The position numbers and the translations under genes are program-made. Positions 32,894 to 45,434 of a DNA stretch of 64,000 nucleotides are shown here, piece after piece; the first letter of the stretch is position 1, and each line of letters opens with the position of its first letter. Location: the NCBI GenBank assembly GCA_015680905.1, contig CM027381.1, positions 13,059,501-13,123,500 on the forward strand, in the 5' to 3' direction. The stretch comes from Coptis chinensis. Taxonomy: Eukaryota > Streptophyta > Magnoliopsida > Ranunculales > Ranunculaceae. The notes under the pieces were generated by a model. That model saw nothing but the letters and a program-made list of their open reading frames with translations, did not search any database and was not told the origin of the DNA.

Positions 32894-34341
32894 TGATAAA
32901 AGTTAAAATGCTAGTTTTACTTACGAATACAATTACAACAAGGTAAGTAAAACTAAAGCTTAAAAACTATTCTATATATCAAAGTTGTACACTCTTGATG
33001 CTATTGCAATAAGTGGAGTAGAGAATTCGTTCCACTCCTAGTTCTTTAGAATTCACGTTAACTACAATAATCAGTCTATCAAAGTCAATGAGAGTAACGA
33101 TGGAAATTATACTACGATGGTAAAAATACTAATCAAGATGATATAATTCAACTACGGAAATATTAAATTGACAATATGAAAATGAATTAGGAAAATTTGA
33201 TTTCACCTTGATTCGACTTAATAAACTAACGAAGAAATGTCGTAATCAAAATTGAAATGCTTTCGCATAACAATTGGGTGTTTCTAATCCCTAATTGTTC
33301 ATGGTAATCTCTTTTACAAACATTTTCTATGCTAACAACAATCAAGTTTCATCAAGGCTTCCTCAAACCCGTCTAATGGAGATTTTAGCCTTGAATCATT
33401 ATACTATCATTTCTAAAACAAGAACACATAGAACCACTCATTATTGAATAAATGATTAAACTTATAAATCTAATGGAACAATAATAATAATGATTCAAAA
33501 TGAATTTAAAACTGAATTTATGAAATGAAATTAAGACAAACTAATTATGAATTTAAGACAAACTAAAGCTAAATACGAATTGAATCATAAACCAAATTGA
33601 AATGAGAAACAAATTCTTTTTATAAAACTAAATCTGATTCTAAATAAAACTCATTCTTTGTTCAAAAACTAATTAATTGGAATGAAAACTAATTCTATAT
33701 TATTATCACTAAGTAAAAAACTAACTTAAAACTCCATTTTCTAATCTAGATCTAGGTAGCTTAAGAGCTAAGTCTTTGTCTCTTCATATGGAGGAGACCA
33801 GATCCACAAATTCATGCATGGGCTGAGGAGCCATGTTTTGGGCCGGAAAATCGAGCCCAAAACCTCATTATTTCAGTCCACAAAGGGCTTTCCAGATGGA
33901 AATAACTTTAACAACCCTTTTCGTCTACTTTTGCTCCTCTAATTGGATCAAGGCTTGGACCACTGGAAATCTCTTTCCAAGTCGGTCATTTTGACATAAG
34001 GTAGGCCAAATGCCGAGGTCTGAGTCCAAAGATATGACGTTCGGAAGTTCTACTAACTTTTGTGCGCTGTTTCTACCCACGTTGACTTTGACTTTTCAGC
34101 TTTGACCGGGGTTTAAAAAGGCTTTTCCTCCTTGAATCTTGGCCTTTTATCATAGAATTTCTTAGCAACCAACCCTTTCTCATTTATCTCACAAAAAGGG
34201 CGCATTTCTACACATATTCAACTCCAATGCCTGTAATACATAAGAACACGATAACAATACTAACTCTTACTTATTAATCACATAATTGGTCAAAAGCGAT
34301 ATTGTTAAAGGGGTTAAAACTACAGTTTTGGGCTCTTATCA
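32894..34341 (-). repeat. Element 2 5' LTR
   Basis: A 1448-bp LTR from tgataaaag to gggctcttatca, followed by GTAAC, the right copy of the target duplication. It lacks about 60 bp near 33310 that the 3' LTR has (the atggtgaactaattactttct stretch), which accounts for much of the length difference. Confidence 0.92.
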
Positions 34342-34500
34342 GTAACTTTATAACATCTTTATATAGTTTTCAAAAACTTGAGGATATAAAAAATGAAAAT
34401 CTTACGTCCCAGAGTAACCAAAATGATACTGGATAAACGTATGATTTTATCCTCTATATGGTTAGAGATACATTTAGATTGAAAAAACAATTACTTTAAA

Positions 34501-34504
<4 letters not shown>

Positions 34505-34540
<36 letters not shown>
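34505..34540. repeat. (CA)n microsatellite
   Basis: An uninterrupted CA run of about 18 units lies in the unassigned part of element C. Confidence 0.93.
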
Positions 34541-34544
<4 letters not shown>

Positions 34545-35079
34545 ATATTTCATATGTGTCCGTTTAGATAGTTGTTTCCGTACTTTACATTTCACACTTT
34601 TTATTTCTTCAATTGTTAATGTAATAATAATCATGGATGCATGTTTAGTGTTTTATATAGAATTTGGTATATGAGTAGAACGAAGGTAATACAACTACAT
34701 CATGTCATCATTTCCAAAAAAATTACACTACTTATGTTTTCCTAAATATACAAAAACCTAAAATTTTCATAGTAGAATAATTACGTGGCTTACTAGTTAG
34801 ATAACCCAAGTGTTTCTCATTCTATATCAAACAACCCACTCCTCAAACTTGTTTGGGGGTGGTATATTCTCAACACGAAGAATAGAGTACGGGTGTACTG
34901 CCGTTTTTGCTCATGTTTCTATAATAACTCTTTCCTTATCTCTTCATACATTGAAGACAAAACGTATTTCTATTTGGGGGTGGTATAACAACATTTTACA
35001 AAACTAGGCATTTCTTATATTAGATATAGTAGAATGTTTCTTCCTTTCTTAAAAAAAAAATTCAAAAAAGAAACAGTCC

Positions 35080-35820
35080 CCAGATGGAAAGACCATCGAC
35101 ATGATGATGGTAGAGACACTTCTCGAAGGGGTTAAAAACCCCAAGTCTCACTATGCTTACCAGAGTTTGCTATGAAAGAACTAGCCAGTAGTATCTCAGT
35201 GGACAGCCTACAACCTGCTAGGCTCGGCCAAGCCATCGGATATAGGTACGGTGATGCTTCATCTTTTATGGGCTCTTCAAGAGCAGAATAACAGCTTCTG
35301 CATCGTCTTCTTTATCTTCGAGCAACTTAGCAAACCGAAGAAGACAACTGCCCCTCTACTAGTGCTGGTCACCAAGATCATGCAGCACTGGGCACCAAAC
35401 GCCCTAGTGGAGGTCAAGGATGCTACCACAGGTCCTATCTATGCCCACTGCATCCAAAAGTCGTGGCTTCCACCTGAAGCCAGAGCTACTAAACAAGCAC
35501 GCCCGACTGAGAATGTGGATTACTTCGCCGAAGATGCCACTCGACAGTTCACTCAGCCCATGGACGGAATTCACTTCCTCCATGGAGGCTAGAGGATTCT
35601 GCACTCATATCTCCACCAGCTCAGGCAAACTCAGGGTAACATCATAGCGGAACAGCGGACCCTCAAAGAGGAACAACGATCTTTCTAGCAGGAGCAATAA
35701 TGTTTTCAGCATAGTGTAACTAGAACACTGCAGAGTATTAGAGATACGCTCTCGCGTAGTGATAAACATGCCAGGCCTTGACGTCAACAAGGAGAAGGAT
35801 CTTCTAGACGTCTAGACGAG
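35080..35820 (+). pseudogene. ORF a remnant of element C
   Basis: Aligned by eye with ORF a of element 2, LLEGVKNPKSHYAYQSLL matches ILEGQYNPKSHCVRQSSL. The frame 35251-35592 (113 codons) then has LLWALQEQ, PLLVLVTKIM and CIQKSWLPPE where element 2 has the equivalents PFPVLITKIM and CIQKTWRLPED. The C-terminal part is glutamine- and glutamate-rich (QTQGNIIAEQRTLKEEQ) and probably a coiled coil. Stops and frame changes make it non-functional. The N-terminal third is not recognisable. Confidence 0.75.
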
Positions 35821-37282
35821 TCACACACATATTCTGACTAGGATTCCTAGTGTCCGTATAGTTGGATCTATTTATTTTTATCTTTCTTTTTCACGTGTAT
35901 AACATAGTATAAGTTTAACTTTATGGTTAATATTATCTACTTGTTTTATTTTGCTTTTTCTTGTGGAATTTGGTTTATGAGTAGAAGGTAAAGCAAATAC
36001 ATCAGGCCAAAATTTTCCATTTTTCCTTCATGCATGTTTTCAAAAATACAAAAACCCAAAAAGATTTTATATTAGAATAAATATCCCTAGCATAATAAAA
36101 CCATATATTTCTCGTTCTATATCGAACAACCCATGCCCCAAACTTATTTGGGGTTGGCGTATTTTCATCATGAAGAACATAATACAGGTGTATCGCCATT
36201 TTTGCTCATGTTCTATGGTAATCTCTTTCCTTATCTTTTCATACCTTGAGGACAAGCATAGTTCTATCATAGAGTTAGTATAGTAACATTTTGCAAAAAC
36301 TAGGCAATTTCTATATAGTATATATAATAGTATATTTCTTCCTTCCTAAAACATTTTTTGAAAAAGACCAAAAATATTTTTCCATTTAGTATTAAAAAGT
36401 CTTGTTTCCTTTTTCTATGATGAATAAAAAGTTTAGAAGTCTCATTTTAGTAATAGAATAAGGACTTGTTCTTCGTACTTAGACTAATATACGTACAATA
36501 GTTTCTGCATCTTTTCATGAATGGCATGCATCGGCATTTGTTTGTATATAGCAATGAGTTTCTGAAGCCAAGGTTAGAACAATTAAGTTCCATATCCGGT
36601 GAGAATCTAGCTAAAAGCCTCATCTGAATGATTATTGAGTGATAACAAAAAGGATGTCAGGATAGAAAGACCACACGTCTACTTGCTTGATCACCACACC
36701 ATATCCTATGGGGGAATTTAGGCCCTTTTTGGATCGATATGGCCAAATATATGTTAAAACCTCTTAGTTTTCCTCTTGTTACCCCTTTTGAGCCTTCACC
36801 GTTTCTAAAAGACTTTATTCTTCACTAATAATTCCTAACCCATAACAACACACCATAAAAAGATTACCTAGCTAATGAGTTAAGAATTGGATAGTTATCA
36901 GAAAAAGAGAAGAGAATACCTTGTACAAAAATAGAACATCTATATTTCCTTCCAAAAAAGAAAAGAAAGAAAAGAAAGAAAAGAAAAGAAAGACCTATCA
37001 AAAACCAAAATTCTAAAATTCCAAAGGAGTCAAAAATCAAATCTCCCAAAAGTTCAAAATCAAACGAAGACGATATCAAAAACAAAAAGAATCAAAAGCA
37101 AAGTTAGAACTCCCAAAATTCAAAACCATATGGAGTCACAAAGCCAAAGGGCTATAAGAATGTATCACAATTGAGAATCAAAATAACAAAACGAGGTTCT
37201 TCTCTGGTTACAAGTATCTTGAAGACCCAGTTTATCATCTTTCCAGATTTTGTTTTTCCTTTCCTTTTTCTTTCTGAACCAT

Positions 37283-37470
37283 CTGATAAGTGCTCAAAAA
37301 GTGCAATTTAACTCTCGATTATGCCTCTTGTTTAGCCATCTTAGTGGACTAATAGTGTTTGTAAGTTATGTTTTATAATTCTACAGGTGAAAGAGAGAGT
37401 TTTGTGGAATATTAGAGAAAAAAGGTAAAACGAAGCAATTCGGAGCATTAAGGATCATATGGAAAGCCCG
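37283..37470 (+). repeat. LTR fragment (5' end only) of another Athila-like subfamily
   Basis: TGATAAGTGCTCAAAAAGTGC is a typical LTR start for this lineage, and ttctacaggtgaaag about 110 bp in is at the place of the caggt motif in the other LTRs. No PPT precedes it, so it probably entered element C as an insertion. It is broken after 188 bp by the copia LTR. Confidence 0.6.
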
Positions 37471-38731
37471 TGTGTAGGAACCGTTATTTTCAGAATCAAT
37501 ATTTCTACAAACCGTGAGAACCACGCGCAGCGAAATCAATGGGTTCTCACGATTTTGAATAGAAAACATACCTTTGAATCCGATTTAGATAACTCTGAGA
37601 ATCCAAGCTTTATCAAATCCGAAATCAACCCCTTGATCTTTTGTTGTATTCCTTTAGAATAGATTGGACGTTGTGTGGACAATGATCTACCAATCCCCTT
37701 CTTTCTCACAAAGCTAGATCCAATTTTGGATCTATCTTTCCTTACCTCTTTTTCTGTTCAAGTGAATAGTAAATTTTGGCCAGAGAGAGAGTATTCTATT
37801 TATAGGCTACAATAGGGACCATGAGGAGAAATTAGGGTTGGGCCTCTTGACGGGCTTGGGCTTCCCATGTTCACCCAGAACACACGGCCCAAGTCCGTCA
37901 ACAAATGGCTTATTCCACTAAAGGCCATTGTTGCACTACCGCCCTAATCCTAAATTACGTGTTAGCGTTTATGGGCTCCATATTATATGCTTGTGGATCT
38001 CTCTGTATTGAAGATATCGAATGTCCGTTGATTAAGTCAAGTTACTGACAACTACATTAATCAACTTTTTTTGTCCTTAAGTAGTACCACTCAACCTCAT
38101 TGTCATGTCGTAATAAATCCACCTGCAGGGTTTACATGACAATCTTTTTGAGCTCCTCAAGGGGACATCATTAACCCGACTTCTTGCGGGACAAGGATTC
38201 CTTCTATAATCAACAGCATACCTTACATACAATGTCATTACCCAATCCATCGAGTTTGTTGATTCACAAATGAATCTCACTCATTGATGATTTAAAGCAA
38301 TGTACAATACATGTAAGTGCCTGTTATTATATCCGGATTAGGAGGACAAACATCCATAATAACATAGGCGTTTGTTCTCTTATATAGTCAATATAAGGAG
38401 AAACAACCTCACTTGGTCATGTTCAATACACACAAAGTGTACTAGTGTAATCCTATAGTTAAGATAGACTAATACCAGATTATACTACAACCGTAGCAAT
38501 GGTTTGTCCAAATCCATCGAGGTTGTGAACGATTACTTATACTTTATAAGGTACTGATGATATGATCTTCTATGTGTTCACACCATATCATATACAACAT
38601 AAAGTATTAGACACATGCATATAACTAATAACATATATAATATGCATAACATTTGCCCATATGATTCTCATTCAAAATATAAAGAATTAGAGTTAATACA
38701 AAAGTAATGCTTTTAGTATATAACCCTATCA
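37471..38731 (-). repeat. 3' LTR of the Ty1/copia element
   Basis: Read leftward it begins TGATAGGGTTATATAC just after a PPT-like agtgggagat and extends to about 37471, where the plus strand reads tgtgtaggaacc. It contains cctataaatagaatactc (about 37795-37812 reversed), a TATA box. The exact left end is uncertain by a few bases. The 73- and 67-codon frames inside it are not genes. Confidence 0.78.
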
Positions 38732-39219
38732 ATCTCCCACTTATACTCAAAGCATTGATTTTTAGTATACTACTAACAAATCTCCCACTTATACTTAAAG
38801 CTATGCTGCCAAGCATCTGATTCCCATCCCCTCAACATGCCTGTCAAGGGGTCAGCTAGGTTATCTTCTGATGTTATCTTGGTAACATAAACATCTCCTC
38901 TTTTCTAGGTGGTACTTGTGCTCAATATGTTTACTTGCTTATAAGAAGTTCCGAACCCAAAACTAATTCTTTGGCTACCTCAATGGCTGCCACATATTCA
39001 GCTTCCATGGTGGAGTCAGACAAGCATTTCTGCTTGACACTCCTCCATGCTATGGCTCCACCTCACAAGGTAAAGACACAACCTGAGGTAGACTTACTCT
39101 TGTCCCTATCTGACCATTCATCACCCTCCACACCGAGAAGTAGTAAGCCACGATAGTGTGGACGTTTACCATTTTTCATTAGTGGAAATACTTTTAGGAG
39201 TTCACGATAGTGTAGACTG
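38732..39219 (-). pseudogene. Copia RNase H domain (broken)
   Basis: The minus strand at about 39120-38930 reads DRDKSKSTSGCVF, a stop, GGAIAWRSVKQ and DSTMEAEYVAA, the signature end of Ty1/copia RNase H. Further stops follow. The domain is separated from its reverse transcriptase (54151-54786) by the insertion of element 3. The region between it and the LTR carries the PPT. Confidence 0.88.
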
Positions 39220-39224
39220 TATAC

Positions 39225-40705
39225 TGATATAACATAAAATTGAATAGTTTACCTACGAAATGAACGATGAACTCAAAATATAAGTAAACTAAAACTATCT
39301 TATGAGCCTATATGTTTATCAAAGTTTCTACTCTCAATTCTATCGAAATAGAGTGGAGTAACAAATTCGTTCCACTCCTAGTGCTCTAGCATGGAATGTT
39401 TTCTAGTCTAATTAGTCATTCTTAAGTCTAATGAGAGTTTTACGAAGGGTGTTATACTACGATACCTATATGAATTTGATTATGTTGAATTTAACTACGA
39501 ATGCTATGGAAATATGATTGTTTTTGAATCTAGATAAAGGATTAGAGGGGAATTGAATCCACCTCGAATCCAACTTAATAACCTAGCATGGATTCTTGTA
39601 TTTCGATTCTTACGTTCTTACGGCAAGAAATTCGAGTTCTAATCCCTAGTGTTCATGGCATTTCTACCGAATACTAACTAGCATGTGAGGTCGTCCACCC
39701 ATTCTCATGGTGAATCATGACCTTCTAGATTAGAATAGATTCTATAATGCTTCTATACTATACCACTAAGTTTTCATCAAGGCTTCATCAACCCCTATAA
39801 TGGAGGTTTAAGCCTTGAGTCATCAAACCATTATTTTCCATTGAATTATAACTACACATCATATTAAAATTCTAACTTAACTAAATTAACTAACAATGTT
39901 TTAATCTACTTAAACTACGAAATGATAATCAACAAGAATTAAAACTAGATCTATAAATCGAGATGACAAAAATCGAAATTGACAAAATAACTATTTTATT
40001 TATCTACTCAATCAAGAACAATGATTCAAAGACTTAATCTAAAACAAGAATTGAAAATGGAACTAAAACTTAATTAATCTACTGAAAACTAGATCTAGAA
40101 TTATCTATATTGTTTTAGGTCTAACTAGCTACCATTAACAAAGAGCTAAGCTTTGGTTTTTATACTTTCAGATCCAAAAATCGTGCATGGGCTTGGAGCC
40201 ATGTTTTGGGCCAGAGAATCAGGCCCAAAACCCAATACTTTCAGTCCAAAAAGGCCTCTTCAGCTGCAGTTGGCTTCAACAGACTTTTTGTCCACTTCTG
40301 ATCCTCTGATTGGATCAAGGCTTAGACCATTGGAAAGCTCTTTCCGAGAAGGTCGTTTTGACATAAGGTAGGCCCAATTCCGAGGTTTGAGTCCAAAGAT
40401 ATGGTCTTCGGAAGTTCTATTGACTTTGTGCACTGTTTCTGCTCACGTGGACCTTGACTCTTCATCTTTTGACCGTGCTTTACAGAGGCTTTGTCTTCTT
40501 GAATCATGGCCTTTAATCACAGAACTCCTTAGCAACCGACCTTTTCTCCTTTATCTCGCTAAAGTGGCACATTTCTGCACATAATGGACTTTTACCTGAA
40601 ATGCATAAAACACGTGTCGATTATTAACTCTTAATTATTACTCACATAATTGGTCTAAAAGTATGACTGTTACGGGGTTAAAACTACAGTTTTGGGATCT
40701 TATCA
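39225..40705 (-). repeat. Element 3 3' LTR
   Basis: A 1481-bp LTR, tgatataac... to ...gggatcttatca. On the minus strand its TATA box reads agtataaaaacc (about 40154-40165). It is next to the PPT at 40706. Confidence 0.93.
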
Positions 40706-40745
40706 AACCACCCCCCCAACAGCATTTTGCTTGTCCTCAAGCAAA
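40706..40745 (-). promoter_or_regulatory. Element 3 PPT and terminal hairpin
   Basis: On the minus strand TTTGCTTG, AGGA, CAAGCAAA (40745-40726) form a perfect 8-bp hairpin, followed by the G-rich PPT (about 40719-40707) and the LTR. The PPT is slightly altered (ttgggggggtgg). Confidence 0.86.
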
Positions 40746-42690
40746 GATGAGAAATTAGAATAAGTGACCAAAAATGGAGTTCTATCTACTCTCGTTTCGC
40801 TGAGTGCGATTGCATTGACCATATGCAACAAGGCCTTAAACCACTAGGAATTTCCTAGTGGACAAGTTATAGCCTCGTGAGAGTTTTCGAGTGAAAGTAC
40901 TCACAAACTTCAACTATACTACAACGACTAAGAAATAAAACTATTGTTTCCTCATTCATTTCCCAACTATCTATACATCTCACTAGCAACTGAATAAGAA
41001 TAACCAAGTTAAAAACCTAAACTAATATATGCATAAAAATCAATCATCTATGATACAAATATATATACTATGAGTAATACTATGAAATGCCTAGCGGGTT
41101 AAGTTTCTGAAAACTTCGAAATAAGCGTCCTTAAGTAGGTCCTCACATAATTGTCAAGGCGAAAACCACTCTGATTTTTCCACTCAAGTTTTAAGCTACT
41201 CGATTAATGCGATGGGCACACTTTACCTTACAATCTCAATGACAACAAGGAAGCCGAGTCGATCAAACACATCTGCCACTTACTATCACACTAACCTATT
41301 CCTAATTGAGCTAGAGGTCTTTATTAGGTGTTATGGGATTAGGAGATGGTTTAAGAAGGAAGGAAATGGATATTCAAAAGGACAAGTCCGAGATAATAGA
41401 ATATTTATATTATGTAACTTAGAGAAAACCTTGTTATTTTCTTTTTGCTTCTTTACTTTGTTTCCATCCTTAGCCATATTTTTCTTTCTTTTCTTTGGCT
41501 TTTGACTCCCTTTATTCTATTCTATTTTTATTTATTTTTATTTATTTATTATTATTATTATTATTTTTTTTCTTTTCCTTGGATGGAAACTTCTTTTCTT
41601 TTCCTCAAGCAACTACTAATTTTTGTTTACCACGGGTTTTCTCTTCTTCTTTCTTCACTCATTCTATTCTCGAGTTATTCTAGATTGGGTAAGTTGAATT
41701 TTTATTTTGTTTGTTTTTTGTAACAGGGTCAAGGAATTGTGGTTTATGGAAGGCTAAAGAAAGGCTCGAGGGGCTTACTAGCGGAAAATAATTCATAGGT
41801 TTGAATTTCTGGCTATATCGATCCAAAAAGAGGGCCTAAATTCTCGCTTAGGATATGGCATAGTGATCAAGCAAGTGGGCGTGTGATTTCTTTATCCGGA
41901 TTTTACTTCTCACTTGTGTCATTTCTCAAATGTTTTACTCATATAAAGGCTTTAGGCTATATTCTCCACGAGATTTGTAGAATAAGTACTCTAGCCTAGA
42001 TTTCATAAACTTACTGCTAACAATCATAGATACTCATGTAATATATTTATAGATAGATGCAAAGATTATTACCTACATATTAACCTAAGTTGCTAACAAT
42101 TATTCTGATGCAAAAGCTACGTGAGACTTCTAGATTGTTAAGCACATAGAGTAGGAAAACAATACCAATATTCCTAAGTGTATAGCATACACTTATTTAT
42201 TTATATTTTTGAAATTTTAACTTGGAAACAAATGCATATTATACATATCTATATCCTAACAGATGCCTTAATTACACGTGTTTATATGCCCCCAAACAAG
42301 AAGCATGCTTTGTCCTCAAAGCATTTAAATAAAGAGGGTAGAACAATACCATGGAAACGCGTGAAATTCTGGGACATCTGCAAAACAAGGTTAGAACATA
42401 CTAATATAGGAAATAAAAATATTGACGCAACTCTATAAGAGTTCCACCCATTATGGGGTTAACAGAATTAAATATGATTGGGACATAAGCAGACAATAAC
42501 AAAACTAAAAACTTACCTTATCTCCCGCTTAAACGTCCACCTCCTCATTAAAGAGATAAGGTTCCTTCGCATCCTGCCAGTCCATTATAACTTGCCAAGC
42601 TTGCCGCCATTTATCATCTACTAATGCTAACCTGTTAAGTGTTATTATGTTTGATGGGATGTACGGGGCTGACCAAATGAGGTCCGCCAT
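40746..42690 (-). other. Element 3 3' noncoding region
   Basis: No gene is seen. The T-rich stretch 41445-41700 (with a TTA run at 41540-41565) gives false phenylalanine-rich frames. Blocks shared with all relatives include 41790-41830 (tatatcgatccaaaaagagggcc) and 41205-41280. The internal hairpin and PPT-like tract at 42288-42323 is listed separately. Confidence 0.82.
42288..42323 (-). promoter_or_regulatory. Internal hairpin plus PPT-like tract
   Basis: On the minus strand TGCTTTG, AGGA, CAAAGCA (42323-42306) form a perfect 7-bp hairpin with the same loop as the terminal one. A PPT-like tract cttgtttgggggc (42300-42288) follows. It lies about 1.6 kb upstream of the true PPT. Counterparts are 17703-17737 in element 1 and 24959-24993 in element 2. 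An internal priming role is a hypothesis. Confidence 0.6.
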
Positions 42691-42699
42691 CCCGCCAAG

Positions 42700-43439
42700 T
42701 CATTATTCGCGCAATGAGCGAACCACCCAATTGGTGGGTCTCATGACTTCAACCCTTTTCCAATCTGTGAATTGTGCACAAAATACGTAAACAACTACGC
42801 ATGATGCGGCTTATCAACAACACAGGGCATAAGAAGATACTTACGCCTCATGGTTTGGGCTCTCTTAAGACTAGCGACTAAAACTTCGGGGAATGTCATA
42901 TCGGGCGGCGCCCCTCATTAAAGCGAGGAAAATCTCACCAGCAAATGATTGTTTGCGAAATGAATTGCCATTCCCCAAAATATTCATCGGGATGAATAAC
43001 ATGGTGGTGCCTACGTTTAGGGAAAGGCTACCAAGGGCAATGCTATATCGCCCCGGTCCATTACTCGAAATACCCTCCCCATAATACTCATGGAAATATG
43101 TATAATCATAAAGATATGCATTATCGGTCATATATGCCCATGTGTGAACGAGGATCGGTATTGGTAATCCACAAACTAAAGCGACCACATTTTTATTGAA
43201 TTGATGTGTCGTGTCATCGACTCTGACGAGAGAATTTGTGTTCTCCATCCCGATTACAATAGAATTTAACGTGGTCATAAAAATAAGCAAAGAAGTCATT
43301 GTGAATATGAATCGTCATCACTTACCAGTAGATGACGCCATCCTAACTGCAGGATCCTGTGTCGGAACCAATGTCCATAGGTCTTGGTGCCCAACACATC
43401 TTCGAAAGACTGTTCAGGTATGACTATAGGGGATGTCAT
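42700..43439 (-). pseudogene. ORF b of element 3 (frameshifted)
   Basis: The start ATG at 43439 is followed by an open stretch with EQSFEDVLGT and LQLGWRHLL. After a shift near 43310 the frame 43299-42871 (142 codons) has DDTTHQFNKNVVALVCGLPIP, YMTDNAYLYDYTYFHEYYG, SLSLNVGTTMLFIPMNILG and ARYDIPR. The end continues out of frame. It is about 70% like ORF b of element 2 by eye. Codon 10 is CAG here and TAG in element 2. No signal peptide or membrane span is visible. Confidence 0.75.
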
Positions 43440-43774
43440 CTCAACTACTCTTTGAACAGTTCCAAAAAAAATCCTAGAATGACCCTATGAAAATTGGAAT
43501 TTTTCGCGTTGATAGAAGAAGCGGTAGCGGGTGCGCCATAGAAGCGGGTCGCTCGTGGGTTTTTGCTATTACAGTGTTTGGGCGCGAGTCGCGCTCAAGG
43601 AGGGCGCGGGTCGGGCTCTGACTAAACTTTGTGAAATGTATGCATGCAGCGCTTCGTAGAATCTTGAAAACAGAAATTTGGAGGAAAAAGAAGGAAAAGC
43701 TTGGAGTGAAAGGTCTTGGGATGATGGTGGGGTGTAGTGTGGTTTGTTAGTGTAGAATGAATGGAGTTTAAATA
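43440..43774 (-). promoter_or_regulatory. Putative internal promoter and leader of ORF b
   Basis: The TATA-like CCTATTTAAACTCC (43767-43774 on the plus strand reads tttaaata) lies about 330 bp before the ATG, at the same place as CCTATATATACTTG in element 2, and is followed by the same ATTCATTCTACA. The leader (about 43515-43620) is GC-rich, with gggcgcgagtcgcgctc, and resembles the gag leader at 52330-52480. Function is inferred. Confidence 0.5.
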
Positions 43775-44537
43775 GGTTTTGAGCTTCCAAAATGAATCGG
43801 CAACTTCCCAAATTGTTTTAAGGCAATTTCCGAAAATAGAAAAATTCCAAACCCGAAAACGGAAACAAACCATTTTCGTGATTTTCTAAAAATCCTGGTA
43901 TCTTTCATAATGGATTTAGAATAGTAACTTCTAAACTCTCCTACATTTCATGCTACCACCACACAAATTATAGATATGCCAATATCGGCCAAATTATCAA
44001 CCTTTCCTTCAAGACTACTTTACCGCGGATGATCATATAACGAATTATGCTCGGTACAAATATTACCAGCCCCAAACAAGTCGGGAAGGTGGGATTAATG
44101 ATAAAAACAAGCAATACTCGAAATTAACCAATTATATTAAAAATAAAATTTAAATCCAAACAACATTAAACAAACACATTAATATTTAAATTTAACTACT
44201 TAATTAAAATCCAACTAATAAAACAATCAAAACCATGAAATAACAAATAACACAACCGATGGTGAACACCTAGCCATGTGATGAAGATGGGCCCGGAGAT
44301 GGAGATTGGTCCGGGCATGGAGAATGGCTTGAACCATCATCGTCGTCGGCGACGACGGTCATGCTGTCGGACTCGGCTGAAAACAGAGTCCTCCACGGGT
44401 ATCATGTGTCGTAGCATCTCTATTCGAACAAGCGTGCTTCCATCTCTCATCCGTAATCGCATCTTGGGCTTGTTGATGCTTTGGTGGATAGTTTCCATGT
44501 TAGACAAGATATCGTCCCGAACCCCTTCGAAAGCATT

Positions 44538-45434
44538 TCAAGTCTCGCCACGAAGGTTTGTTTGCTTCTTTCGAACTACAATCTGTCTATCTCGGATATC
44601 TTCACAAATACCATAAACGCAACGCAAGGCAGTTTGCAATACTTGCATGAGTTCTAAATTAGAACTACATTTATCTAATGCATCGTCATCCAGACATGTC
44701 ATATCCTCCCTTTCATCCTCCGACTCAACCATTTTTTCTTCAGACAACGGCCAAGTCTCTTGGATGCAATCCGTATAGATACTTGCATTAGAATGCAATT
44801 TGATCTTAATAGGAGCAGATCTTGCGGCGAGCTCTAAAGGAGAGCATGATCTTAATGATCAATACAAGAAAGAGGCCAAGTTCTTCCCCACTCCTCGAAT
44901 CACATTAAATATTAAATCGAGGATGCAGAAATTATACTTATTTGTTTGCAAAATCCAGAGAACGTGCAGACATTGTAGGCCGATATCACCGACTTTGTCT
45001 TTCCCCGGCGTTCCTACCAATCCATTGAGCTCTGGCCCGTTTGATTGGTTCTCGGGTTGATCGGGCCGACGAATGAGATGTCGGATTGTATTCACCCTCC
45101 ACGACAAGTATCCTTCATCAAAGCAGGAACTCCAATATAATCGGATTCCTGAATTGTCGCTACCGAGTTGCTTTCAAAGCGTAATTCCCTAACGATTCCA
45201 CCAACAATGTCTCGTTACTTCCCCTCCTCGTTCCTCGCTACCTTTATGAAAATCCTATCCCCTCAATTCTTGTTTCTTTATAAAATTGTTCTACCAAATC
45301 ATAGTGATAGAACTCCTCAGTCGAAATACCACAATCCGCTCCAATGCCTCCTAATCATCTCCGGCGTCGTAAAATGCCTAAGTCGTTTAAAGCAAAAGCG
45401 TGCTCTGCAAAATTCTTCGTCAGAGTGCCATTGA
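44538..45434 (-). pseudogene. ORF a of element 3 (frameshifted)
   Basis: The start near 45431 (MAL.RRILQ) matches MAQKRRILL of element 2. The first 100 codons are broken by shifts and stops. Frame 45107-44859 restores the match with KVGDIGLQCLHVLWILQTNKY and VIRGVGKNL; it has Trp where element 2 has a stop. Frame 44798-44538 covers the acidic part (CIQETWPLSEEKMVESEDERED) and CEDIRDRQIVVRKKQT, the start of the coiled-coil tail. It ends earlier than in element 2. Function unknown. Confidence 0.72.

Larger units (their letters stand above)
21863..34341 (-). mobile_element. Element 2: complete pol-less Athila-like element with two 3' ORFs
   Basis: A 12,479-bp element read leftward: 5' LTR, primer-binding site, leader, gag, protease, coding extension, conserved noncoding module, ORF a, ORF b, 3' noncoding DNA, PPT and 3' LTR. 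The target duplication GTAAC lies at 21858-21862 and 34342-34346. Reverse transcriptase, RNase H and integrase are absent with no trace between protease and the 3' module. Coding regions are damaged by only a few stops, so this copy is better preserved than element 1. Confidence 0.93.
34347..37282 (+). mobile_element. Element C, ORF a remnant and 3' noncoding region
   Basis: Plus-strand Athila-like sequence with PPT-like tracts at about 34849-34862, 34973-34984 and 36147-36158, a diverged ORF a at 35080-35820, and the block ggccctttttggatcgatat at 36721-36740 shared with all relatives. ORF b and the terminal PPT are absent. Similarity ends at aaccatc near 37282, where a different LTR starts. 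From 34347 to about 34790 I see no gene and no clear match. It is older and more diverged than elements 1-3. Confidence 0.72.

Noticed and set aside
34347-34790. Possible host unique sequence
   Set aside because: No gene signal is visible and both sides are retroelement DNA; without a database search it cannot be distinguished from decayed element C.
38935-39156. 73-codon plus-strand frame
   Set aside because: It is antisense to copia RNase H, whose motifs on the minus strand are clear.
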